Under the pieces are notes generated by a model that searched no databases, had not been told where the DNA came from, and saw only the letters and a list, made by a program, of their open reading frames with translations. Shown one piece after another: positions 27,280-33,697 of a DNA stretch of 64,000 bases (position 1 is its first letter; the number at the start of each line of letters is the position of its first letter). The stretch lies in assembly GCF_019457515.1 (NCBI RefSeq), contig NZ_CP080421.1, positions 1,922,001 through 1,986,000 on the forward strand, written 5' to 3'. This DNA is from Shewanella mesophila. Lineage in GTDB: Bacteria; Pseudomonadota; Gammaproteobacteria; Enterobacterales; Shewanellaceae. Made by a program: the position numbers and the translations under genes.

Positions 27280-27544
27280 ATACCAATTAGTATAAAGATG
27301 TGATCGCTCAGCGAGAATTTAGTGCTTATGAGGCAAGGCAACGAGTGAAGAGCATTGTTGTTCTACGGTCAAACTCGTTAACACAGCATCAAAAGTGCTA
27401 AAACTCGCCTGTTAGGCGTGTTTTTGGCTTCCTACTTCTGCGTTGAATGGCCTCACAAGGGAATAACTATTCCATCATCCATTCGCCTTGAATTAGTTGC
27501 CAAAAAACACGCTGAGTAGATCACTTTCTTATACTGATTGGTAT
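27280..27544. mobile_element. MITE-like element inserted in the 3' end of the integron integrase gene
   Basis: The ends are long imperfect terminal inverted repeats. The left end begins ATACCAATTAGTATAA and then GTGATC..TCAGCG. The right end read in reverse begins ATACCAATCAGTATAA and then GTGATC..CTCAGCG. About 30 of the first 35 positions match. The element is about 265 bases, encodes no transposase, and has internal palindromes (e.g. CGCCTGTTAGGCG). The right end lies inside intI just after the codon for the catalytic tyrosine. A target duplication longer than TA is not obvious. Confidence 0.7.
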
Positions 27545-28445
27545 AAATCTGGGTGGTTTTAAGATCTTTATGTCCAAGCTGTTCTTGTACGGTTCTTATA
27601 TCTGTTCCGTGCAGTAAAAGTTGAGTGGCGAACGAATGCCTGAATGTATGGGCAGTGACTCGTTTACCTACCTGAGCCTGCTCTGTAGCAACTCTTAATG
27701 CTCGACCAAACGCAGATGGATGGATGTGATGACGGCAAATATAGCCATCAACTGGGTGAACACAAAGCCGAGAAGCTGGGAATATATACTGCCAGTGAAA
27801 CTGTTTAATGCTCTGCTTATACTTTCTAAACAATGAGGTAGGCAATGAAGCAAAACCAAACCCGGCCTCAATATCTTTATGATGTACCCCTTTCACTTTT
27901 TCAATTTGCCCCTTAAGACTATCAATGGTGCTACTTGGTAGCAGATAGACTCGATCTTTTTGTCCCTTACCTCGAAAGACAAAGATTGTACGGTGAACGA
28001 AATCAATATCTCTCCCTCTTAACCTGAGGGCTTCATTTAGCCTGAGGCCACTACCGTAAAGGATACTGGCAATCATGTTGTACTCACCACTCATTTGATT
28101 AATGATAAGTTTCGCTTGTTGGTTGTCTAATACTTGAGGAACACGAGTTGGGGCTTTGGCGTAGGGGAAGGTAAGAACATCGGGATCAACTCTAAGAACA
28201 TGTTTGAATACAAAGACTATTGCACACAATGCTTGTTTTTGTGTACTAGCGCTAACACCTCGTTGGCTACTTAGATGATATAGAAAGAACTCAATATGTG
28301 AGGGGGTCAACTCACTTGCTCGCTGAACCTGGCTATATCTGATGAGATAGCGCACCCAGTAAAGATAGGATTTTTCCGTTTGCAAACTGTAATGTCGGAC
28401 TCTAATTTGTTCTCGGATAGCTTCAATAAAAGAGGGTTTTGTCAT
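27453..28445 (-). CDS. intI: Integron integrase IntI, C-terminus replaced by MITE sequence
   Basis: A tyrosine recombinase that would insert and excise gene cassettes at attI/attC. The core-binding domain spans about residues 1-100. Catalytic residues are all visible: Arg135 (GSGLRLNEAL), Lys160 area (FRGKGQKDR), His266 and Arg269 (HTFRHSF), His292 (LGHKD) and Tyr301 (TTQIYT). The integrase-specific insertion (about residues 188-245) containing AGFGFASLP and ICRHHIHPS marks it as IntI. After Tyr301-Thr302 the usual terminal helix is missing: 28 residues encoded by the MITE (NQYKKVIYSACFLATNS...) run to a stop. I start at ATG 28445 (MTKPSFIEAIREQI), although the frame is open to 28520. Activity is uncertain. 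Confidence 0.85.
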   Translation of the reverse strand: MTKPSFIEAIREQIRVRHYSLQTEKSYLYWVRYLIRYSQVQRASELTPSHIEFFLYHLSSQRGVSASTQKQALCAIVFVFKHVLRVDPDVLTFPYAKAPTRVPQVLDNQQAKLIINQMSGEYNMIASILYGSGLRLNEALRLRGRDIDFVHRTIFVFRGKGQKDRVYLLPSSTIDSLKGQIEKVKGVHHKDIEAGFGFASLPTSLFRKYKQSIKQFHWQYIFPASRLCVHPVDGYICRHHIHPSAFGRALRVATEQAQVGKRVTAHTFRHSFATQLLLHGTDIRTVQEQLGHKDLKTTQIYTNQYKKVIYSACFLATNSRRMDDGIVIPL

Positions 28446-28465
28446 TGGAGTTGTACAAATTTTTG

Positions 28466-28479
28466 CTGTATACATACAG
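28466..28479. promoter_or_regulatory. LexA-like palindrome upstream of intI (two bases short)
   Basis: CTGT-ATACAT-ACAG lies 21-34 bases before the chosen intI start. Integron integrases are often SOS-controlled through a LexA box, but the gammaproteobacterial box has eight bases between CTGT and ACAG and this one has six. It may be a decayed LexA site or an unrelated palindrome. Confidence 0.3.
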
Positions 28480-28639
28480 TTACAATTGGTTTTTGAGAAA
28501 TTGCGTAAAATATTGAGCAAAAATTGATATTTATCGCTCGATAAATCCCCGTAGATTAAGTAAGGTATTGAAAATAGGATATTTAGTAAAAGGTTGTAGA
28601 GACCTCCACATCAACTTGCTCACTTTTGCGGGTTTGATT

Positions 28640-28668
28640 TTGATAAAACTAGATGTAATTTATATAAT
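28640..28668 (+). promoter_or_regulatory. Pc-like cassette promoter
   Basis: TTGATA (-35) and TATAAT (-10) with 17-base spacing point toward the cassettes, ending about 88 bases before the first cassette junction. This is where the cassette promoter of an integron is expected, between intI and attI. It matches sigma-70 consensus very well. Confidence 0.65.
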
Positions 28669-28756
28669 TTTTTATAAACAGTCGGTTACGTTAGGTAGAC
28701 TACGCCTAAGTTGTAATTTAAACCGGAACATTATCGAGCAGCTAGATAATAAGACG
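28669..28756 (+). other. attI region of the integron
   Basis: The segment between the Pc-like promoter and the first cassette ends at the G of GTTAACT (28756), the recombination point. That GTTAACT is the true junction is shown by cassette 1 carrying the exact reverse complement AGTTAAC at the start of its attC (29292). No gene is needed to explain the open frame here; it is read through by chance. The exact left limit of attI cannot be set. Confidence 0.65.
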
Positions 28757-28777
28757 TTAACTGAACTCAAAGGTGTC

Positions 28778-29281
28778 ATTATCACAATTCTTATCGAAAC
28801 AAAGCGCCTTCAGATGCGAGAATTCACATTGGAGGACGTTGATGCTGTTTATGAGTTCTCGACTTGCTCTGATGTTACGCAGTTCACTGGGGACGCCGAC
28901 GCCATAAAAAGTAAGGCTGATGCTGAAAATATAATCAGAAAAGTATGGTTGGCAGAATACAGAAGGTATGGTTATGCCCGCTATGCCCTAGTCCACAAGG
29001 ATGACAAAAAGGTAATAGGTTTCTGTGGTGTTAAATATGAGCCGGAACTTGGTTGCCCTGACATAGGCTACCGTATGTTACCCAAGTACTGGGGACAGGG
29101 TCTTGGAACTGAAGCAGTGGGTGCAGTTTTTACTTACGCGCGTGAAGTGCTGGGCCTCAAAAAAATTATAGGAGAAGTCGTAGAAGAAAACGTAGCTTCA
29201 AATAAGCTGCTATTAAAGCTTGGCTTTTGCCATACAGAGACGTATGAAAAAGATGGTTTCGTAATAAACCGATATGAATGA
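28778..29281 (+). CDS. GNAT family acetyltransferase (integron cassette 1)
   Basis: This RimJ/RimL-type N-acetyltransferase probably acetylates a protein N-terminus or small amine with acetyl-CoA. The N-terminal segment ETKRLQMREFTLEDVDAVYE, the FCGVKYEP strand, IGYRMLPKYWGQGLGTEAVG (acetyl-CoA pyrophosphate loop, Q/RxxGxG/A as GQGLGT) and the C-terminal NVASNKLLLKLGF motif are all present. The cassette starts at 28757, so the product must start after it. No ATG precedes the domain: an ATT at 28778 or 28787, or the internal ATG at 28814, are the options, and the start is uncertain. The frame is open back to a TTG at 28568, so a longer product starting in attI is possible. Confidence 0.75.
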   Translation: MITILIETKRLQMREFTLEDVDAVYEFSTCSDVTQFTGDADAIKSKADAENIIRKVWLAEYRRYGYARYALVHKDDKKVIGFCGVKYEPELGCPDIGYRMLPKYWGQGLGTEAVGAVFTYAREVLGLKKIIGEVVEENVASNKLLLKLGFCHTETYEKDGFVINRYE

Positions 29282-29291
29282 TACGTCACTC

Positions 29292-29352
29292 AGTTAACAA
29301 GCACGGGCAGGCGTGACGCAGCAAAGCTGCGCCGCTGCCGTGAGCGTTAGGC
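29292..29352 (+). other. attC site of cassette 1
   Basis: It starts with AGTTAAC and ends with the core site GTTAGGC (GTTRRRY). Between them a long imperfect hairpin forms: ACGGGCAG with CTGCCGT, and CGCAGC with GCTGCG around AAA. The length of 61 bases is in the usual attC range. The recombination point is G|TTAGGC at 29346. Confidence 0.85.
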
Positions 29353-29379
29353 ATCAATTTATATAATTGAGTATTTACA

Positions 29380-29745
29380 ATGAAAATGAATTATTTTGTG
29401 TTTGGAACGAATGATAAAGAAAAGTCCGTTTCGTTTTATGATGAGTTATTTGACGGGTGTGGATTAAATAAAATTCACGATCAAGGACGAATGACACTAT
29501 GGGGAAACGAAGAGTTTATGTTTGCCATAGCCGAACCGTTTGATGAAAATCCAGCCTCCAATGGAAATGGCACGATGCTTGGCCTTCATGTTGATTCAAT
29601 TAATGAAGTCAATAGATTACATGAAAAAGCCCTAGATTTAGGCGGTTTGAGTGAAGGTGAACCTAGAATACGTTCTAATATGCATTCTGCTTATATAAGA
29701 GATTTAGACAATAATAAAATATGTTTCTATACGAGTAATGCCTAA
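29380..29745 (+). CDS. VOC/glyoxalase-fold protein (integron cassette 2)
   Basis: The 121-residue protein has the vicinal-oxygen-chelate fold pattern. It opens with MNYFVFGTNDKEKSVSFYDE (strand, helix), then RMTLWGNEEFMFAIAEPFDE, then the second half with LGLHVDSINEVNRLHEKALD and ends YIRDLDNNKICFYTSN, the classic DPxGN-like end strand (here DLDNN). VOC proteins include glyoxalases, dioxygenases and antibiotic-binding proteins, and which one this is cannot be told. It fills cassette 2, and its stop codon (29743-29745) lies inside the attC start. Ribosome binding looks weak. Cassette proteins of this kind are common in chromosomal integrons. Confidence 0.8.
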   Translation: MKMNYFVFGTNDKEKSVSFYDELFDGCGLNKIHDQGRMTLWGNEEFMFAIAEPFDENPASNGNGTMLGLHVDSINEVNRLHEKALDLGGLSEGEPRIRSNMHSAYIRDLDNNKICFYTSNA

Positions 29746-29795
29746 CAAATAAGGATAGGCCGCGCGTAGTCGCGTCCTTATCCCGATTGTTGAAC
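29740..29795 (+). other. attC site of cassette 2
   Basis: GCCTAAC at 29740 is the exact reverse complement of the GTTAGGC that opens cassette 2. It ends with GTTGAAC (GTTRRRY) at 29789. A stem forms between ATAAGGA and TCCTTAT with inner CGCG pairs. The length is 56 bases. The following 230 bases (29796-30027) would be the start of a third cassette, but no gene and no matching GTTCAAC partner were found. Confidence 0.8.
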
Positions 29796-30027
29796 AAGCC
29801 CGAGCTTGCTGAAAGTGATACCTTTTATATAGTAAATATCGGCGCGAGAGTTCACGCGAGTTTAGGTGTGATGTGTAGTTGCTCTTTTTGCAGCTCACAG
29901 CGATCCCTTAGCATCGCTAGCGAATCAATTAACTTCACTATATTAGTGCCTTAATCACCTCCTTTGGGTCCATCTATTTCGGCCTCTTAAGTCTATATAC
30001 TTGTACTTACCCGCTTAAACAGTGGCG

Positions 30028-30417
30028 TTAGGCAGTGTTGCCGATTGGTGTTTTTAAGCTTGTCGGTCGTGCATGCTTATTCTCATGTACTCCCATAAAT
30101 TTCATAGGCTGTTGGCAGCAGGGACAAGGTCGTATCGCCACCACTCGCTTTAGTTCAGATATTATTGGAAACACCTCACCTGCGACAGCGAGCATCAGCT
30201 GTATCTGTTGCCTGAGCTTGCTGCAATTACCGCTCAATAGTCCATAGTCTCTCACTCGTCGCAGTCCTTTGGGTAATATGTGTTGCAGCACTAACCATAA
30301 GAACTTCACTGTAGGTAAAGTGCGTATTTCAGTGGCTTTGGATTTGGTTTGGCTATTTTGATACTCGAAGCTGACTTGGTAATCCCCCCCATTTTTAATG
30401 GAGTAACTGTCGTTTAT
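30028..30417 (-). pseudogene. IS91-family transposase fragment (C-terminal part)
   Basis: On the minus strand an open frame reads DSYSIKNGGDYQVSFEYQNS, then TEIRTLPTVKFLWLVLQHIL and PKGLRRVRDYGLLSGN, followed by a cysteine pair segment RPCPCCQQPM. This is the C-terminal end of an IS91-type (HUH, Y2) transposase such as those that accompany integron arrays. The frame opens only after a TAG at about 30418, and the catalytic domain with the HUH and tyrosine motifs is absent, so it is a non-functional remnant. A GTTAGGC sequence at 30026-30032 abuts its end. Confidence 0.8.
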
Positions 30418-30456
30418 CGTCTACATCTGTTGCCTTTATGTCGCAATCCAAGCTTC

Positions 30457-30505
30457 TATTACTTATTACTTATTACTTATTACTTATTACTTATTACTTA
30501 CTACT
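30457..30505. repeat. Heptanucleotide tandem repeat (TATTACT)
   Basis: Six perfect TATTACT units are followed by one variant (TACTACT). The tract lies between the IS91 remnant and the prp regulator operators. Copy number is likely to vary by slippage. Confidence 0.95.
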
Positions 30506-30536
30506 TGTTACGACTTTAGTCTAAAGTTTAACAATA

Positions 30537-30546
30537 TTGTCGACAA
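30537..30546. promoter_or_regulatory. TTGTCGACAA palindrome, distal operator of prpR/prp
   Basis: A perfect 10-bp palindrome, 92 bases before the regulator start, with flanking ATA/AAG. The same sequence recurs at 30589. The 52-base separation is about five helical turns, suitable for cooperative binding. It is probably the site of the adjacent GntR regulator. Confidence 0.7.
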
Positions 30547-30588
30547 AAGTGGCCGTTAAGCTTGTGTTTGTATTAATTGATGGCTATA

Positions 30589-30598
30589 TTGTCGACAA
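30589..30598. promoter_or_regulatory. TTGTCGACAA palindrome, proximal operator
   Basis: A second identical palindrome (within TATTGTCGACAACG) about 31 bases before the regulator ATG. It likely overlaps the promoter or transcript start, consistent with autoregulation. Confidence 0.7.
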
Positions 30599-30628
30599 CG
30601 TGATTTTCTAATTGAGTTTTTCATCAAG

Positions 30629-31285
30629 ATGGCATTCGAATCCAAACCGGCTGTGACTTCGGCAGACAAAACCTTTTATCAGTTAAGGCAAGATATTGTT
30701 GAAGGTGTTGTGCCGGCAGGTTCTAAGTTAAGTGAAACCGAATTGTCGACAACTTATGGTGTCAGTCGTGCGGTGATACGTGAGGCGATAAACCGCTTGG
30801 AGTCATGTCACATTGTCGAGCGTAAAGCCAATGTAGGCGCCAGAGTCGTTGCGTTGACGTCAGATGGCTTACTTGAACTGTACCAAGTTCGAGAGTCTCT
30901 AGAGGGGATGGCGGCGAGGCTGGCGGCAAAAAATATGACGCCTGATGAGGTTGCTGAATTAGAGGCGCTACTTCAAAGCCATTTTCAAGATGTTAAACAG
31001 GGCGAGTCTTACTACCAAGAAGCCGGTGATGTCGATTTTCACTACCGCATTATTCTCGGCAGTAAAAACAAACACCTTATCTCAATGTTGTTTGACGGGA
31101 TTTATCACCTTGTGCGCATGTATCGCGTTCAGTTAGGAATGGCGGGACCGCGAGTAACTACCGCCTTTGATGAACATAAACATATAGTGCAAGCCATCGC
31201 CAATCGTGATGAAGAGTTGGCCGAGATGCTGATGCGACGTCATATCATGTATTCAAAAAACAATATTAAGAACAAGCTTTCATAA
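30629..31285 (+). CDS. prpR: GntR/FCD-family regulator of the propionate (prp) cluster
   Basis: The 218-residue protein has an N-terminal winged helix-turn-helix ([20 protein letters not shown], then [20 protein letters not shown], about residues 16-65). An all-helical FCD effector domain follows (about 85-210) with metal/ligand residues DVDFHYRII and HIMY near the end. This is the GntR type that takes the place of the sigma-54-dependent PrpR of enterobacteria in Shewanella. It probably represses prpBC-acnD-prpF and is relieved by a methylcitrate-pathway intermediate. Palindromes at 30537 and 30589, and one inside its own coding region, support autoregulation. The gene lies 23 bases before prpB. 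Confidence 0.88.
   Translation: MAFESKPAVTSADKTFYQLRQDIVEGVVPAGSKLSETELSTTYGVSRAVIREAINRLESCHIVERKANVGARVVALTSDGLLELYQVRESLEGMAARLAAKNMTPDEVAELEALLQSHFQDVKQGESYYQEAGDVDFHYRIILGSKNKHLISMLFDGIYHLVRMYRVQLGMAGPRVTTAFDEHKHIVQAIANRDEELAEMLMRRHIMYSKNNIKNKLS
30743..30752. promoter_or_regulatory. Third TTGTCGACAA palindrome inside prpR
   Basis: The same perfect palindrome occurs within the helix-turn-helix coding region (codons for LSTT), 154 bases after the second. It may be an auxiliary operator or a roadblock site. It could also be coincidence forced by codons, though a 10-bp match is unlikely by chance. Confidence 0.45.
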
Positions 31286-31308
31286 ATCAAACCGAAGAGG
31301 AATCTAGC

Positions 31309-32187
31309 ATGAGCGCAGGAAAAAAATTCCGTCAGGCCTTGGCTGATAATAAGCCACTACAAATCGTTGGAACGATTAACGCCTATACAGCCATGATGGC
31401 TAAGCAAATTGGTCATCAAGCTATCTATCTTTCTGGTGGCGGGGTCGCGAATGCGTCTTATGGATTACCCGATCTCGGTATGACATCACTCAATGATGTA
31501 ATTGTCGATGTGCAGCGTATTACGTCTGCCTGCGATCTCCCCTTGATGGTCGATATCGATACCGGTTGGGGCGGGGCATTTAACATTGCTAAAACCATTC
31601 GCGATATGGAGAAAGCCGGTGCCGCTGCGGTACATATGGAAGATCAAGTGGCCCAAAAACGCTGTGGTCATCGCCCAAATAAGGAGATAGTGTCAACTGA
31701 AGAGATGGTTGACCGTATTAAGGCGGCCGTCGACGCCCGTACCGATCCGGATTTCTTTATCATGGCGCGAACCGATGCGTTTGCACAAGAAGGGTTAGAC
31801 GCGGCTATTGAGCGAGCTAAAGCCTATATCGCTGCCGGTGCCGATGGCATTTTTGCCGAAGCGGTACAAACAGAGGAGCATTACCGCGCGTTTGCTGGCG
31901 CAATTGATGCGCCGCTACTGGCCAATATCACTGAGTTTGGCCAGACAGAACTTTGGAATAGAGAGCAGCTGGGAGAGTGGGGAGCAGATATGGTGCTTTA
32001 TCCACTTAGTGCCTTTAGAGCAATGAATAAAGCGGCTGAAAATGTCTATACCGCGATATTACGTGACGGTGACCAAAAAGCCGTTGTCGATACCATGCAA
32101 ACCCGTATGGAGCTATATGATTACCTCGGTTATCACGATTATGAGCAAAAGCTAGATAGCTTATTTGCCGAAGGTAAAAATAAATAG
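31309..32187 (+). CDS. prpB: 2-methylisocitrate lyase
   Basis: It cleaves 2-methylisocitrate to pyruvate and succinate, the last step of the methylcitrate cycle. The 292-residue protein begins [20 protein letters not shown] and shows [18 protein letters not shown], the metal-binding DIDTGWGG segment, [19 protein letters not shown] containing the catalytic Cys in the KRCGH motif, and [11 protein letters not shown]. These are all hallmarks of PrpB rather than isocitrate lyase. The length is normal. GAAGAGGAAT precedes the ATG. It is the first structural gene after the GntR regulator, and the gap to prpC (125 bases) contains a 16-bp palindrome TGAGCTGCGCAGCTCA at 32195-32210. Confidence 0.97.
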   Translation: MSAGKKFRQALADNKPLQIVGTINAYTAMMAKQIGHQAIYLSGGGVANASYGLPDLGMTSLNDVIVDVQRITSACDLPLMVDIDTGWGGAFNIAKTIRDMEKAGAAAVHMEDQVAQKRCGHRPNKEIVSTEEMVDRIKAAVDARTDPDFFIMARTDAFAQEGLDAAIERAKAYIAAGADGIFAEAVQTEEHYRAFAGAIDAPLLANITEFGQTELWNREQLGEWGADMVLYPLSAFRAMNKAAENVYTAILRDGDQKAVVDTMQTRMELYDYLGYHDYEQKLDSLFAEGKNK

Positions 32188-32312
32188 TGTGGCTTGAGCT
32201 GCGCAGCTCATCGCTAAGAGATGAGCGGCGCTCAGTTAAGGACAGTTTAAACCCTACGACCAAGAGTGATACTTGGTGAAACAGATAATTTAGATTCCAA
32301 AAGGAACACATT

Positions 32313-33437
32313 ATGGTTGATAAAAAATTGAGTGGTGCAGGTCTTCGCGGACAAAGTGCAGGTGAAACAGCGTTATGTACTGTGGGCAAATCTGGCTCAG
32401 GTCTAACATATTGTGGCTATGACGTATCCGATTTAGCCGATAATGCGACCTTTGAAGAGGTCGCATATTTACTGTTTAATGGCGAGCTACCTACTGCCGC
32501 GCAGCTAGATGCATACAAAAGTGTATTGATGTCACAGCGCGATCTGCCTCAAGCCCTTAAAGAGGTACTGCAGCGTATTCCTGCTGATGCTCATCCAATG
32601 GATGTGATGCGCACTGGTTGCTCATTTCTCGGTAACCTTGAGCCTGAAGCGGATTTCTCTGAGCAAAATAAAGCCGCTAACCGCTTATTGGCAGCGTTTC
32701 CTGCCATTATGTGTTACTGGTATCGTTATAGCCATGAAGGCGTTGAAATTGAGTGTACAACCGATGAAGACTCGCTCGGCGGCCATTTCCTTAAGCTACT
32801 AAATGGTAAGACACCATCAGAGCTGCATCGCAAAGTGATGGACGTGTCGCTTATTCTTTATGCTGAGCATGAGTTTAATGCATCTACCTTTACTGCGCGC
32901 GTATGTGCATCAACCTTATCTGACATGTTCTCGTGTATCACAGGCGCTATCGGCTCGTTGCGCGGTCCACTGCACGGCGGCGCTAACGAAGCTGCAATGG
33001 AGATGATCCAGAAGTTTAGTTCGCCAGAAGATGCCAAGGTGCAGATGGCGGGTATGCTTGAGCGTAAAGAGAAGATCATGGGCTTTGGCCATGCTATCTA
33101 TCGCACATCGGATCCACGTAACGTGATCATCAAAGCTTGGTCTGAAAAGTTGGCGCAAGAGTTTGGTGACAGTTCGCTATACGATATTTCAGTCGCCTGT
33201 GAAGAGTTCATGTGGGACACCAAGAAGCTATTTTGTAACGCTGACTTCTTCCATGCATCGGCTTATCACTTTATGGGGATCCCGACCAAATTATTTACCC
33301 CTATTTTTGTCTGTTCACGTCTAACTGGCTGGGCAGCTCATGTGATGGAGCAGCGTGCCAATAACCGTATCATTCGTCCAAGTGCGGATTATATTGGGTC
33401 TGAGCCACGTAAAGTCGTGCCGATTAGCCAGAGATAA
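32313..33437 (+). CDS. prpC: 2-methylcitrate synthase
   Basis: It condenses propionyl-CoA with oxaloacetate to 2-methylcitrate. The 374-residue citrate synthase-fold protein begins MVDKKLSGAGLRGQSAGETA, the typical PrpC opening. It has the catalytic His in GPLHGGANEAAMEM (about residue 222), the His in MGFGHAIYRTSDPR (about 258-271) and Asp near NADFFHASAY. It is shorter than hexameric citrate synthase and lacks the long N-terminal domain. AAAGGAAC precedes the ATG. A terminator-like hairpin and a REP-like hairpin lie between it and acnD, so acnD expression may be reduced or separately promoted. Confidence 0.97.
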   Translation: MVDKKLSGAGLRGQSAGETALCTVGKSGSGLTYCGYDVSDLADNATFEEVAYLLFNGELPTAAQLDAYKSVLMSQRDLPQALKEVLQRIPADAHPMDVMRTGCSFLGNLEPEADFSEQNKAANRLLAAFPAIMCYWYRYSHEGVEIECTTDEDSLGGHFLKLLNGKTPSELHRKVMDVSLILYAEHEFNASTFTARVCASTLSDMFSCITGAIGSLRGPLHGGANEAAMEMIQKFSSPEDAKVQMAGMLERKEKIMGFGHAIYRTSDPRNVIIKAWSEKLAQEFGDSSLYDISVACEEFMWDTKKLFCNADFFHASAYHFMGIPTKLFTPIFVCSRLTGWAAHVMEQRANNRIIRPSADYIGSEPRKVVPISQR

Positions 33438-33494
33438 GGGCGCTGGTAAATAGAATAAATAGCTAACCCCCAGCTGCTGATATTAAATAGCTAA

Positions 33495-33546
33495 GCCAGA
33501 TAAATAGCCATGCCACTTAAATGGCTGAGATGTATCTGGCCTTTTT
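33495..33546 (+). terminator. Hairpin terminator after prpC
   Basis: An outer stem GCCAGATA / TATCTGGC encloses an inner stem AGCCAT / ATGGCT, followed by CTTTTTAT. It may terminate part of the transcripts after prpC, setting the ratio of prpBC to acnD-prpF. Confidence 0.7.
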
Positions 33547-33569
33547 ATCATCAGTTGGGTCATATTCTC

Positions 33570-33597
33570 GCGCAACATAAAGTCATTTATGCTGCGC
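33570..33597. repeat. REP-like hairpin between prpC and acnD
   Basis: GCGCA.CATAAA / TTTATG.TGCGC pairs around a GTCA loop. The core AAGTCATTTATGC recurs at 36310 between acnD and prpF, with a different but compensated outer stem. Confidence 0.65.
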
Positions 33598-33697
33598 ATC
33601 ACGCTACTAGGTAACTTGGTCATCAGCATAGCGGTTATCACCGTTAGCGACTAAAACTCGATGTGGCGTGAGCGTAAATAATTCAGTGGATGATGTT

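Noticed and set aside
28466..28479. Full-strength LexA box before intI
   Set aside because: The spacing between CTGT and ACAG is six, not eight, so I list it only as a LexA-like palindrome.
28568..28777. N-terminal extension of the GNAT protein encoded in attI
   Set aside because: The residues are not GNAT-like and the cassette boundary at 28756/28757 lies inside it, so I did not include it in the gene call, though translation from there remains possible.
29704..29898. Minus-strand open frame across attC2
   Set aside because: It reads through the attC hairpin and the end of the VOC gene, with no family match and no start signal.
30035..30247. Plus-strand open frame of 70 codons
   Set aside because: It is the shadow of the IS91 transposase fragment on the other strand, which has clear family motifs.
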